This document shows positions 19,601 through 32,635 of a stretch of DNA of 64,000 bases, piece by piece (within the stretch, counting starts at the first letter, position 1; every line of letters starts with the position of its first letter). The DNA lies in the NCBI RefSeq assembly GCF_964204645.1, contig NC_134035.1, forward strand, positions 6,758,501 to 6,822,500, in the 5' to 3' direction. This DNA is from Tubulanus polymorphus (lineage: Eukaryota; Nemertea; Palaeonemertea; Tubulaniformes; Tubulanidae). Under the pieces are notes generated by a model. That model saw nothing but the letters and a program-made list of their open reading frames with translations, did not search any database and was not told the DNA's origin. A program made the translations under genes and the position numbers.

Positions 19601-19794
19601 GATAAAGGCATATAACAAAACTTGTAGACGTCGATCCAACGTCATGTTTCAGCAGAAACCATGGTATTCAGCAGCAATTAACTTTTTTCTTGAACGCTGA
19701 GAAAAGGGGAGCAGTGTCCAACATCACATTGGTCAGATCAGATCAGGCATAGGTTTTTTACTAGGACGTTTCGAAAAAATGAAGCCCTGGGTCC

Positions 19795-19925
19795 GGTTTC
19801 ATGAAAAAGTTTAAGCTTAAATTAGTTAAGTTTGAATTATTGTCCTCATTGAAAACACGAAGTAACCAATGGCGATTACACTAAAAAATTGAGTTAAACT
19901 TTTTCGTGAAACTGGATCCAGGAGG
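19795..19925. repeat. MITE with GGTCCGGTTTCATGAAAAAG ends
   Basis: The arms GTCCGGTTTCATGAAAAAG and CTTTTTCGTGAAACTGGATC are inverted, about 130 bp apart. The same type of end is seen at 32636-32758 and, more diverged, at 26316-26770 and 51100-51290. Confidence 0.65.
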
Positions 19926-20794
19926 TACATATGCATTTTCATGGAGATTTCAAACTTCTTGACTTCAAAATCCTCTATTTCGCTGGTGGTTCATTTTGAC
20001 CTTCAGACGAACATAAATAAGTGTCAGTGTAGGTGACAAATGGATTTACATTATGACCGGTGCCGGGATACGAAACAAACCAAGACCACGCACTTATTGT
20101 GTTCTTTCTTCCCTGCTTTCGAGTTTGAATTCTATTCGTAATTGCATAAATACATGCTAGATAGAAAACAAATCTTTTTCATAAACGACAAAATTATCAG
20201 ACATCCGTGTAGTTTTTCATTGACATGACCACGATTCAAAAGCTAACTAACTTTTGCAAATGCAAACTTTTTAATGATCTTTTTATTCGCACAAATATAT
20301 CAGTTTTAAAACATACAAATAAAATGATAAAAGATTCAAATCATCTTGGCACAATCAATCGGAGGCAGGGATTCGAACCAAGTAGTTACAATGAGAACAT
20401 TATCCTTTTATTTATATGCAGCTGATAAAGTTGATCTCTTACATGAAGTTTTCGGAGTAGCCTTTTATACCATCTGTGCAGGCGTTCGCGGGACCTGTTC
20501 CTGTTCCGCAAGTGTCTTTTACCCACCCAGTAAATTCGGTATCATTTCGTACCCTTAGATACTGACCGACCATTTGAGAGGCCTGAAAGAGATAAAAAAC
20601 ATATTGCGAATAAAATCATTTCGAAAATGTAGATGATTTAATCCGAATAAACATTCAAAATGGTTAGTTCTAATCTTATTTTCTTGGATTAGGCAACCTT
20701 TAAAACTAGGAATCCAACGACACCACGTCTACTTGGGAAGTGATTTGAAATGCCCCACATATAGAAAATTTCATTTGTCAGAATAGAATACATG
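19926..20794. other. No gene seen
   Basis: A tRNA-like B-box complement (GGATTCGAACC near 20370) suggests a SINE fragment on the - strand. Nothing else is supported. Confidence 0.4.
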
Positions 20795-20915
20795 TAGACT
20801 AGAATAGACTAGACTAGACTAGACTAGACTAGAATAGAATAGGAAAGAATACATGCAGAATAGACTAGAATAGAATAGACTAGAATAGAATAGACTAGAA
20901 TAGAATAGAATATAG
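20795..20915. repeat. TAGAC/TAGAA pentamer microsatellite
   Basis: Tandem pentamers AGACT and AGAAT alternate over about 120 bases. Confidence 0.9.
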
Positions 20916-21410
20916 AATGGTTCATTTCGCTCTAACCAAACATTGGTACATAGAGGTTATTAGAATTTGTACAATAAAATTTATAATTTACAAAACTTAA
21001 AAACAAGAAAACAGAAAATGGAGGAAAACTATTACACATGTACATTGTATATACAAATATTTACAAAACAACACTGAAGTGATTAAAATTCAGAGAATGG
21101 AAAGATTGTCTGGTAGCGACACCTAGTAGATCCTCACTACGACAGTCGAACGTATAGAGTTTTTTTTTTTATAGGAATAACAGCTAATTCAAATTTTGAA
21201 AACGCTTATACAGATACGTACATATTCTATCTCTTGATTTCTTAATCGCTCACCAGCAACTGGCCCGATACCCGGCACTGCTGTAACAGGCTTGTTTCCC
21301 ATTGGTTCCTTTAGGAAATCTTTATATTTGGCAGTGGTATTACTCATCTGAAATTTTTACATAGACATTTATTGCACATGAATCAGAAGTCGGGCTACTA
21401 ATGATGGTGT

Positions 21411-21780
21411 GTCGTAGAACGCATCCTCCCCCGGCAGGGATTCGAACCAACCTGATGGCATCGAGATAGCCACGGCACGAAACCCTGCGTTAATCGACCG
21501 TGCGCGCAGATACATGCGCAGTTCAGATGATGTGATTTTGAGCCAATCAGAAATCCCGTTTTATTTTAGACCGGGTTTTCCCATTTATAGTTCTTCCTTG
21601 AAATTTGCCTCAACGATTATACAACGAGCAATCTGATTGGTGCCGCCAGTTTTCTTTCGGAAAGCTGCGCATGTACCTGCGCACCCGGTCTACTGATGCA
21701 GAGGTTCGTGCCGTGGCTGAGTGTAGCGATGCCATCAGGTTCGAGTCCCTGCAGAGGGAGGATGCGTAGAACGACACTAC
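21411..21780. repeat. Palindrome of two tRNA-like SINE heads
   Basis: 21411-21540 (- strand) and 21655-21780 (+ strand) share CTGCGCATGTA, TTCGTGCCGTGGCT, GATGCCATCAGGTT, a B-box (GGTTCGARTCCCTGC) and GAGGATGCGT. They are head-to-head with a short centre. The pol III B-box identifies them as tRNA-derived. Confidence 0.65.
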
Positions 21781-22417
21781 AAGCACTGTCAGAGTAAACC
21801 CTCAAGTTCATGTTTTTTAACTGCGCATACACAAATTTCACAGCCATTGTAACACTTTTCGAAAATAAATATTTGAAGCCATATAGTTCAACATGAAACG
21901 AAGTTCTTAATGTGGACTTTCCTTAATTTACATGGGTGTATGTTTAATCCAGCATCAACATTAAACATTGGTACTCTAGAGATTAAGCAGAACAAGTGAA
22001 CCAGAGTGAAACTCTATTGGATTGAATTCAAATGATGGGAGAAAACTGGCTTAGTACAGGATAATTAGGTCGAATTTTTTTAAAACTATGAATGGAAACG
22101 CATAACTATCTTCGGCATGAAGTTTTTGGCAGAATTCCAGAGAATCCGCGCTCGAAGTAATCAAAAGCCTAAGATGTCCCTTTTGATTGCAAGAAGTTTT
22201 TATCAAAATCTGTACATTGACACGATCTCTGAAGAGCATTAGTGGCCACATGCGAACAATTTTTAAAATATTTTTAAACTCGAAATTGCGACTTTTTAAC
22301 ACATGTCGTCGTAAAATTCACACTAAGGCACAACGAAATCAGTTTCGCCGATCTCTCTTCAAGCTAATGCCGAAATACGATACTGCCTTATCGAGCACGA
22401 TAACGTCGTTTAGGCAG

Positions 22418-22712
22418 TCGACCTAAATCATCATTTTTTAATCCATTTGAAACTGTATTGAAGGATATCCAAAAAGTCTTCATTGAAAGGGGTTAAATGA
22501 AGAGAAGTGACTCCATGATTTGAAATTTTAACAATATGTCTCCATGCCTACCAAACTTCAGTTGGTAGGCATGGAGACGTTAAAATTTCAAATCATGGAG
22601 TCTCTTTTCTCCTAGCTAGGAACCCCTCTCAATGCAGAGTTTTTGGATATCCTTCAATGCAGTTTAAATTGGATTAAAAAACGATATTTTAGGTCCACTG
22701 ACCTAGGTTGAA
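22418..22712. repeat. Foldback element family F2, copy 1
   Basis: The arms share GAAGGATATCC, GACTCCATGATTTGAA and CTCCATGCCTACC with their complements, meeting at a short loop near 22562. A second copy lies at 63029-63330. The ends resemble GTCGACCTAA. Non-coding. Confidence 0.8.
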
Positions 22713-24890
22713 ATAGACATTAGTCTCCAACTTAACTGCTCGATTAAACGTTTACATGTATATTATTTTTGCTAAAACATCGATGCTTTATTTAAGCTTA
22801 TTCATAATATCGAACTGTGCAGTCATAATACATTCTTGTACATGTAGATAGGCATGTAAGGCATAATAAGTCGAAATATGGAATAAAAATTTTCATGTGG
22901 CCGCAATTCTCTTTCGTAGTAGATCTCCATCACACAACTGCATGATGATTCATCATGAATACATGGTATTGGTGGTGGGTTTTCCCCACTGACTCAATAG
23001 GCACGTGTGCGAGTTCACTTATTTCATACACTGTAGTGTACAAAGTTTGTTAAACAATTTATTTTCGTAGATTGAACAATTTCTAAGTATCACTTCCCCT
23101 TTCCCAATTTCAGTGCCCGACTATAAAATTCACTGCTTTTCACAGCGCCCGCGACAAACCGTGGCAGTCAGTAGTTGAATGGCTATTTTAACTACTACGC
23201 GCGCTTTTCATACATGCGCAGATCAATAAATACCACGTAGCAGCGGAGTACCGAGTAGAGCCAAACAAACAAACAAAACAACAAACAAACAAACAAACAC
23301 AAAGTGAGATTATACCGACCGTAAAGTCTCCGTTTAACGGTTGCGCATTAAGTGCTGGGAATCCGTAGACTGGTTCCCAGTCTCTACGTGGCAAAAGGTA
23401 GAAAGTTTCTTTTGTCCAATGTCGTATAGCGCCGCCGCGGTCGAAAATCGAACTAATCTGTCAAGTCGATAATTTTTTAAGTGAGAAGACGCCGCGTTCA
23501 GTTCGCGGTACACTGTACGTACAGTTTTTCGATACACTGCTGTTCAACAAATTTGTTTTGTAGTTGAAGTTCACAGCGCGCTATTCAGTTTTCAGAAGTA
23601 GAGGGCTAAAATAACATCATTCGTAAGATCTCAGATTGAATATTTTCATCAGATTCAGAGCTCAGTTCATTGTATAAAATGTGTCATTTCATGTATAAGA
23701 CAGTTACTTCTATTACTCTGACAGAAGTTTTTATGTCATAATTTTTTTACCTCATGTGTAACTCAATTATAGCAGAGTTATCAATTATTCATTTATAAAT
23801 AAATTAGTATTATTAATTTAATTATTTGATTGATTATTATTAAGAGATATGACATTATAAACATATATATAATGCACAGATATGGATGTTATATATAATG
23901 CAAAGATATGGATGTTATAATGATAATGTATTTCTACTCGCATAGAAATGAGACTAAAGTTTTCCTGTTTGGATATTCTAAAAGCCTATAAGTCCTTTGC
24001 CAAGGATATGAATGGTTTGTGATGATATTATGTTAACTAAATTCATTTGTTGGTTGAACGATTTCAATTAATATCGCAATATTTAGCATTCGTGATATAA
24101 TTAATATGATAGAGATATGGCCATTTGTCTATTGTTTATGTTAGCAAAAGTTTGCATTTGATATAGAAGGCTTTAATGTTTTGATGTATGGTTGAGATTT
24201 TCAAAATAAATGTTATGCTTACATGAGATAATTGGAACTAGATGTTTTATTTCATTTTTATCAAGTATCGATGGATGAGAAGTCTTTCGACGATGTGCAG
24301 TTAGCCCATTAGAGTTTGCCTTAAAATACTTTACTCTCAGTCTAAGCTGAATTTAATTCATACCGCCGTTACAGTACCATAAAATTCACACAAAATCTTT
24401 AGCGTAATTGGAATAGGACGTCCCCTGTTTCACATCCGGCAGGTGTGTTGACGGTGGGTAAGTTTATTAAGGTACACCAAATCTATTAAAACGATCGCTA
24501 TTTTAAAATCAAATCATCCCGAAGAAATTGGGGATTCGTACCTATCGGATATATACTGGTACTCGGCGTCTTTCCACTTAACAAAACATCGTCAATAACA
24601 TTAGTTCTTATTATTGTTAAGTAGCGGCGCTACCGGTACTGTCGATCGGACATTAGAAACTTTCTACCTTTTGCCTCTACGTGTTATGCGCCAAGTGGGA
24701 ATATCGTGCCAAGTAAGAATTATCGGCGGAAGTGCATGCCAGAGTATGAATCAAAATGCAAACAACATCCTATACTGAAACGTTGGCAATAGTAGGAGGC
24801 GCCACGGATACTTGCGCCAAGTTGGAATAACTTTTTCGACAAGTTTCGACTCAGCGATTTAACAGTTTTTTTCAGTTTTCAACATACAAT
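22713..24890. other. Intergenic region upstream of the USP-integrase gene
   Basis: About 2.2 kb without a supported gene. A short CAAA-rich simple repeat lies at 23264-23299. The part next to 24891 would hold the promoter of the downstream gene, but no specific site is recognisable. Confidence 0.5.
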
Positions 24891-27800
24891 ATGATGTTCT
24901 TAGGTTCTACTGCTTGGGCATATTCTAAGAGGCCTTCAAAATACACTCGTGGTCTTGCTAATTATGGGCAGTCTTGTTATATGAACAGCGTTATTCAATC
25001 GGTTAAGTGTGTAGCAGAACATTTCAAACTGTTCTCTAAAAAGTCCGCAGAAAGCCAGAATTCAATGGAGCTTTTCAATAGATGTCGTAAGTATATATAA
25101 AGCCCATTTTGAAGGCTTTAAAGAATGGAAGTGGATATTTTGCCAATAATGCAGCATTATTTTAGTAAACCAAGTGGCTATTCGTACAGACACGTACGAA
25201 TAATTCCGTAGGCTATTCGTACGCGCCCGTATGAATAATTCCGTAGGCTATTCGTACGCACTCGTACGGATTACTGTGGAATTATTCATACGGTCAGGCT
25301 AGTCAAAACATTCGGCTGACTGTCAGTGAGCTCAGTGGTCTAGTGGTATGATGCTGTGCTAGTTATTTACTGGCCCAGGTTCGAGTCTCGCTTGATCCAC
25401 TCTATTGTTCTCTAACTATATTCTCCACACTTTCCTTGAATGGCGGGCGTTTATCGGCCAATCAGCGACAGTTATTAGCGTACAGATCCTTCACCCACTG
25501 GCAGTGGTTGTCTCCACCAGTGATCTCCGTCGCTCTACGATCCTAGTGTAACCAATCCTGTGGTACATCAGACACTAAGATTCTTGGTGAAACAGATCCT
25601 AGTTCCGTATGAATAGCCTCCAGGGTAATCCGTACGGGTCCGTACGAGTAGCCACAGCGATATGCTATTTTGCCAATGCACAATGGCTATGAAATGTAAC
25701 AATAAAATCGCGCCGGTTAGGGTGAGGTTTAGCCACTTAAGTGTCCGTTATTACCCATAGAGTTTTGGTAAAGGTGAGGCTGTAGTGAAAAATTACGGGT
25801 AGTTGTCAGTGAGCCAAGTGGTCTAGTCTAGTGGAAAGACGTTAGGCCAGTAATCTGGTGGTCCGGGTTCGAATCCCACTCTAGTCTATGCTCTTATTTT
25901 GTCTAGGCTAACTCTGTTCTCCAAACTTTCCTATGCAGCCGCAATTAGTCATTCAGAACGCGCCATTGGCAAAATAGTGTTAAGAGGAATAATACCGCAT
26001 TGGCAAAATATTGGCTGCCTTTCTTATTATTAGACTATGTCATTTTTCCAATGACTTGTTTTGATTGCCTAATTGATGCTGCGCAAATGCAAAACTTTGA
26101 AAATTCAAGAAAATTTGAACAGATTTAGAGAAAATAGAGCGGGATTCGAACCCGGACCAGTGTATATATCCTCTAAATATAAATATAAAATACGTTCTTG
26201 CAAACTGGCTGTAAGTTTTCAATTCATATAGCATTCAACGTATCGTATCTCAACCTTACCCTAACCCTTTCATCTCTCTAAGTGTAAAACGGACCCTTAA
26301 ACTAACCCTAACTCCCTGGGCCCGGTTTTACATACAGGGATTAAGCCTCTAATTTGGGTTAGTTGCCCAATTCGAATAAAAATTTTTAGGTTAATTTTCG
26401 ATGCCCATTTCAAAAATGCAAATTAAGATATTTATCATATATCACCTACACATTTTTAGATTTAGGGCCTATTGAAAATCTCATTGGAGAAAGAATTGCA
26501 AAGAAAATACGGAACGATCAATTATACAATTTCATTGTACAACCAAAAAATCCTACGATATTTATGAATGAAACCTTGTTCATGTTATAGGACTAATGCA
26601 TTATGGGCAACTAATTCAGAATTATCTGAGATAATTTGAATTGGTTAATTTTTCGCTAATTTGCGTTAGTGAAACAGATTTAATCATCAAATGATCTATG
26701 CCTAATTCGAAGAATTTTTGATTATCACCTTCGAATTCGAAGTTAACTGGCGTTCGTGAAACGACCACCGGTATTCAGACTAACTATAGATACCATATAG
26801 CCTATGCTATTATGATATATCTAACTGAAATATTTATCATCATCTATATATATTATTTTAAGTATCGCTACTTTTCAGCTGCACCAAAATATACGGCCCC
26901 GTGACTTGACTTGGATGTCATTTGGGGCAGAGCCCTGTGAATATCAATGCCTGAGGAATAGCCTAATGCATATCGGTTCAATTTTAGTCAAGTTACCTAG
27001 GCATATTTTTACCACAATTGCAAAATTGTCACCACTTTGCAAAATTGTAGCTCATGATGAGTTCTATGATTGGATATATAGGCCTAATCATCATCATCAA
27101 ATTTCGGTGAGGAGCCATAATTTGACTTTATGCTTAGCCCATATAAAGGATGGGTACCGGTATATATGTTATCCTATGTGTATGACAACCTCCCTCTCCT
27201 GACTTGACGCGATGGAACTGAGCGCAGGAATACCAGCCAATTAGAGACCGAATGATCATAGTACAAATTTTGATTGCTACATTAGTGTCATTTGTATCAT
27301 GTCACAAATATTTACCGGTAATTTCAAGTAGTTTCAAACGCAAACCAAACGTCCAGCATTGCAGTTGACTGGACTAAAGATCTAGAAACGAAATTGGTAG
27401 AATTACGTAGTGAGCGGCCATCTTTATATGATGTCGCTTACACATTGTATTCAAAACAGAATCAGAAAGATAAAAGTCTTAACGAAATTGCTTTTCAACT
27501 GGAAATATATTTCGCAATTCAAAATAATTTAAATCTATCCTCAAAATGCTCATGACCATGTGATCCAGTGCAGTTGCCAGTAATCGGAACCGGACAAAAG
27601 CAGGGAAGCAACTGGGAGGATCTCATATCCCGCTAATCAGCCTCAAGCCAGCCTTAAGGGTGGGATGATAGTTAATTTGTCTAATCGTCTCACAGCCAAG
27701 CATTCCTATTGTTCATAGAATTGACACATAACATCTTTGATTTAGAGGTAAAGCAGGATAATTTCACCCAGACACTGGAGGATCTGTGTCTAGTTCTGCG

Positions 27801-30800
27801 AAGTACATCAGCAAATATTAGTCATGTAGTGAATCCTAGTGCCATGAAATGTCTTTTGCCTAGTAAGTATTTACTTTGATCAAAATTTCTCATTATACTG
27901 CAATTTTTAGTCCTTTGAAATAAAATATCTCTAATTCATAAACTAGATTAGTTGTGTAATTTGATAATTAAAGTGTTTTTGACCTAATGTTTATATTTCA
28001 ATTTCCTTTTCCTGACAGAATAATGGCAAAATGGTTGGTATATTATATAATCTTCCTATTTGTTTTTCATCAATTTTCTTTGCTTCACATTGTCTATGTA
28101 AATACTCTACACATATAGGCTTCATCTCAGGGTATTAAGTATTAAGTAATCCACATGATTATGTCTCATTACAATGCAAATGCTTTTTAACCCACTTGGG
28201 ACTTAAATCCTAGCGGGCCTAATTTGTTCACTTTTCATTCATTGTTTGTAGACAGGCCCCAGTAATTTGTGGAAAATTGAACTGTAATTGATGCTTCAAT
28301 GGTTTGTTTTGATATTAGGTTAATAGCTACTTTAGATGCATCTGGAGCCAAAAACTGGCCTGATCAAATTCCAGATGGCTGGCTGGGAAATCTTGAATAT
28401 GCTTCAATGAAGTTCCTTGATATTTTGACAAAAAAAGGTCACTTGTGCCCTGAATTCTGAGACCTGTAGCTTCCTAATGGTAGTGATTATGGTTTGCCAT
28501 TATAATGTGCTGAAATTCGTGCTGGGTGAGTTTCAAGGTACATAATTCGTTTCTGAGTATGATCACCAGGCGAATAACGGAATAATGTGGTATTTGATTA
28601 TTTTCAGATTGTCAAGCATTTCGCCAGTAGGCGTGGTGTCCTAGTTGTGTGGTTGCACCAAAAGTCTTTTTTCACCTTATTGCAGCGATTTAGGAAAACA
28701 TTTTATGTGCCTATCTCAGGAAAAGTGATCAGATGGGCTTATACTAGGAATAGCCTGTATCAAACACTTTTGATATGATATTTAATTATAGTATGATTTC
28801 TTGCCAAACCAATGACAGTCACATAGGCGTTATTTTCTTGGAAATTCCATAGGTATCCCCTAATTTTGAGTAGGGTCTTAAATGACTAATGTCTATTTAT
28901 TAATTGATGAGACCTGTTTTTCTGGGATATTTTGCTTACTTTTTGGGGTACATACCTCATTTATGTCTTATCAGAATGCCAAAAATCGCGGACAACAACT
29001 GAATATCCGATATATTTCCAGTTCTGTACCAATTAGATGGATTGGCAAAAAGACTCCTTAAGTCCAATTGAATGAGAGAGAAAATCCTCCATTTTGTCAA
29101 ATTTCTTGGATTTGAACATTGTTACCATGCCTACGCCACCCTGATTTAGTTGTTGAGACCCCACAAGAAAAATAACTTCATTTCGTAGGCATGGTGACAA
29201 TGTGAAAATTCAAGAAATTTCACAAAATGGAGGATTTTCTCTCTCATTCAATTGGACTTAAGGAGTCTTTTTGCCAATCCATCTAATTGGTACAGAACTG
29301 GAAATATATCGGATATTCAGTTGTTGTCCGCGATTTTTGGCATTCTGTTAAGACATAAATGAGGTATGTACCCCAAAAAGTAAGCAAAATATCCCAGAAA
29401 AACAGGTCTCATCAATTAATAAATAGACATTAGAGCCTCATTGCCACTTGCTTCTGTATCTGAAGACTTTGAGGTGACCACAATGACCAGTGCAAATTGA
29501 ATATTTCACTCCTATTTCATCTGTTTTCTGTTTTATATATGTTGCTTCGCTTCATGACTTTTATGCTATTCATGTATGTTATACACTACTATGATCAAAA
29601 TATGTAGGTGATGTCTCGAGGAATGAGACCCTTGCCTATCTGTTCTATAATGAAGAGCTGGATGGTTTGGTGTTCATACACAACCGTGGTGAACTGGAAA
29701 AAAATGTGGTTTTGCTTCTTTCTCACTTCTTTCTTCAACTTTCCTTTACTGAACCAAACTGATTTTCACCCCATTTTATCTTAGATATAGGGCTCTACTC
29801 AAGACGTCAGTGTGATGCCCATGAGTTCTTCATTCGTTGGATGAGTAAAATTGAAGATGAAAATTCAAGGTAAACAAAATGAATGAAGCAACGAGCGAAT
29901 GAACGAATGCAATTATGTTTATACTTATCAAAAAATTGAGGCTAGATAGATGATGAATATAATGTGTGTTTATTTTTTCAGTTCTGATTTTAAACAGATT
30001 GTTAAGTTTTCCATGGTTCTCTTCAAACAAAAGGTATTTTAAGTAGCAAAGCTTTTCAAGCAATGATTCATTCATTTTTACTACACTTAATTTTCACATC
30101 AGTAAGCCCTGTTTGAATATTTTATGACTTTCTCTTTCAGTCATCTGTAGATCCTGTTCTACTGAATCAACACTAACTGATGGATTCACAAACCTCAGTC
30201 TATCACTTGGGGTGTGTAGCTGTGTTTTTGGTCCCTTAAACCGCTGAATATTTCTATATGTTTCCTATAAATAGTTCCTATATGACATTTGAGATTTTCT
30301 TTGTATTTCAGAAGGATAAAGGAAAAGGAGTCACAACCCTTGTCTCGTTACTTAATTCATATTTTTGTAGTGAGGAACTGGATGACTATGAGTGTTCCCA
30401 GTGAGTTTGTTATGTTTATTTCATGTAGTGATCATAAGTACTGATTCCATATTTATAGGTATTATCTTTTAGCTATGATTTCATTTCCATCGTTTTTCAT
30501 TGAAGTTGCAAATTAAAGGTTGCAAGGAAATCTACTAAACCTTTGAAGGCTCCTGAATGTTTAGCTATTCAAATTAACAGGTAAATACTTAATCTGTCAA
30601 TTTGCTTAAACTGCTTTTGTGTAACTGAAAACACATTTTTTGAGGCACCCTGTAGAATGATATTTTACGCATGGCATACGGTATGAACAGTATCTCTAGA
30701 ATTGATTGGTGGAGTTATAACTAATAGACTGTCTTGTCCTTTTAAGATTCAGTAAGACATTGGAAAAAAGAAATGATTTTGTGAGATTTGATGAAGTTCT

Positions 30801-31465
30801 TAGCTTCCACAACGAGGTATGCTCATTTACTGAAGATATTCTAGTTTTTTAGGAATACTGCACATAAATAACACTGTCACATATTTTTCAGAATTTTAAA
30901 CTTTGCAGTGTTGTGGTTCATCAAGGCTCTTCTTTGGAAGGAGGACATTATATATCTTTTGTTTGCGATATTGATGGTAAATGGTTTGAAACAAATGACA
31001 GTAAGGTACTGTAAATCCATTGATCATTTGCAACCAGGAATATTTTATCATTTATTGATTATTCATCAGACACCTGGCAGCTATGTCTTGAACATGAGTC
31101 AGATAACTAAGGCGAATCACCATTCTGACGCAGCACCTAATTCTTTAATCTGGTTCATGCCCATTCTGTCACATTATATAACAAAAACCAATGCAAAATG
31201 TGCAATTACAGGCAAAAGTGACTCAAAAGTTTTATTATCATAAAATAATCGCTGCGGACAAACCCTTTGGAACCACAGGAGCTCTATATGAAAAACAAGC
31301 ATACATCCTGTATATTTTTGTCATAATATCAAATGAGGACAGAGAAGTTAGTTCCGTTCATTTGCACAATATAACGTAACTTAATCTTTATTTTAGGTAT
31401 TGAGAGCCAATAAGGATTGGGTCCTATCCCAGAATGCTTACATGCTATTTTATATAAAAGTACCA
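24891..31465 (+). CDS. Ubiquitin-specific protease (USP) domain, multi-exon 5' half of a fusion gene
   Basis: A USP removes ubiquitin from substrates. Exons read from splice sites and phase: 24891-25086, 27746-27862, 29785-29869, 29982-30033, 30141-30211, 30312-30400, 30506-30580, 30747-30816, 30892-31005 and 31397-31465. The Cys box is GLANYGQSCYMNSVIQS (nucleophile residue 29; canonical GNTCYMNS has Asn where Gln is here). Next are the QCDAHEFF motif, two CxxC zinc pairs (ICRSC, ECSHC), and the His box EGGHYISFV with WFETNDS giving the Asp, ending AYMLFYIK. All junctions keep phase except 30033 to 30141, where a base or small exon seems missing. Introns contain repeats. The reading frame continues in phase 0 into the downstream exons. 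Confidence 0.85.
25324..25400 (+). repeat. tRNA-derived SINE head
   Basis: A-box TGGTCTAGTGG and B-box GGTTCGAGTCTC at tRNA spacing. The same unit with similar downstream sequence recurs at 25804. It cannot fold as a full tRNA, so it is a SINE and not a tRNA gene. Confidence 0.65.
25804..25890 (+). repeat. tRNA-derived SINE head, second copy
   Basis: A-box TGGTCTAGTCTAGTGG (small duplication) and B-box GGTTCGAATCCC, followed by GTTCTCCAAACTTTCC as in the first copy. Confidence 0.65.
26138..26190 (-). repeat. tRNA-derived SINE fragment
   Basis: On the - strand, GGTCCGGGTTCGAATCCCGC is nearly the same as the B-box part of the copy at 25804. Confidence 0.55.
27365..27553 (+). other. MADF/SANT-like exon fragment in USP intron 1
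   Basis: After an AG acceptor the frame reads WTKDLETKLVELRSERPSLYDVAY and continues to NEIAFQLE, the pattern of a MADF DNA-binding domain. It starts in the phase left by USP exon 1 but runs into TGA at 27552 with no good donor. It could be a fragment of another transposon gene or an alternative terminal exon. Confidence 0.45.
28886..29433. repeat. Foldback element family F1, copy 1
   Basis: A 548-bp palindrome: the left arm starts CTAATGTCTATTTATTAATT and the right arm is its complement, with arms of about 240 bp that are almost perfect. The loop is near CGCCACCCTGATTTAG. A near-identical copy is at 62433-62984. Non-coding, in an intron of the USP gene. Confidence 0.9.
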
Positions 31466-31879
31466 GTATGTGTTCTTTCTTATTTTGTCATATAATATTC
31501 AACTTTATGTAGTTAACCCTTAACTTGCTGCAGGCTACTGAGTCGACACACTGGGGATCTGCCGTAGGCAACTGTAGTCAATAGCCCGGCCTATCTCGCA
31601 TTAAAAGATTGTTTTTATGTCACAAGCGCCTCGCAGCGCGTTGAGCCTCTTAAGACATGGCAACTGCCTATACTCGTGAATCCGAACCCGGAAGTGATTT
31701 CACTTTTCGCGCTGGGCCCCCAAAAATGACCCCACCCAGTGTACCCCCTCTTTCAAAAATCGGAAGTTTAATTTCATCAACATGCAAATGATCTTGCTGC
31801 CAGAAGGTTAAGGGTTAAACTCGCCAGTAATGCAGGATACAACGGTAATTAGGATTTAGGATGTAATATATATTTTCAA

Positions 31880-32400
31880 TGAGTCTAAATATTATTTTTC
31901 AGACAAGGACAACGGCAGATAATTCACACCAACCCGATCCTCAGGTATGTGAAACATTTTACACGTTGATTTTTCTTAAAATGTGTCATTACTTGGAATT
32001 TAGGATGCAGTATATATTTGTAATGAGTCTAAATATTATTTTTCAGACAAGGACTACGGCACATAATTCACACCAACCCGATCCTCAGGTATGTGAAACA
32101 TTTTACACGTTGATTTTTCTAAAAATTTGTCATAACTTGGAATTTAGGATGCAGTATATATTTGTAATGAGTCTTAATATTATTTTTCAGACAAGGACTA
32201 CGGCACATAATTCACACCAACCCGATCTTGAGGTATGTGAAACATTTTACACGTTGATTTTTCTAAAAATGTGTCATAACTTGGAATTTAGGATGCAATA
32301 TATATTTGTAATGAGTCTAAATATTATTTTTCAGACAAGGACTACAGCAGATAATTCACACCAACCCGATCCTCAGGTATGTGAAACATTTTACACGTCG
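31880..32400 (+). repeat. Four tandem 144-bp units, each with a 42-bp mini-exon
   Basis: The mini-exons are 31903-31944, 32047-32088, 32191-32232 and 32335-32376. Each is preceded by TTATTTTTCAG and followed by GTATGTGAAAC. Each is 42 bases, phase 0, and reads TRTTADNSHQPDPQ with small changes, so any number can be included without a frame change. Start-to-start spacing is exactly 144 bases each time. They lie between the USP domain and the integrase exons. Confidence 0.85.
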
Positions 32401-32635
32401 CCCAGCCGCCCCTGTATGTGTTTATGAGTTGTAGGTTTAGATGTTGTATTTTGGGTGTCGGAAAATGGTCGGTTTCATGTGGAGATCAGTGTGACTTGTT
32501 TGAATCTTGAATCTTGCAATGGAGTCTGATCATTTTCACACCTTTAGATTATTGTATCGCTATGAAATTGTATGTGATGGCTAAGGATTAGAATGTTATT
32601 ACCGGGTACGTATATTTCTAATTATTCCATCCATC

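Larger units (their letters stand above)
25130..26020. repeat. TIR element in intron 1 with a second TIR element nested in it
   Basis: The outer arms: ATATTTTGCCAATAATGC at the left and GCATTGGCAAAATATT at the right. An inner element (about 25174-25656) has arms built on GTGGCTATTCGTACG and CGTACGAGTAGCCAC. Both are non-coding and lie in the first intron of the USP gene. Confidence 0.65.

Noticed and set aside
25324-25400. tRNA gene
   Set aside because: A- and B-boxes are present but no cloverleaf forms, and it repeats as part of a longer unit; called SINE.
31879-32427. 182-residue ORF with four internal repeats
   Set aside because: It reads through the introns of the tandem mini-exon array; splice sites flank each 42-bp unit.
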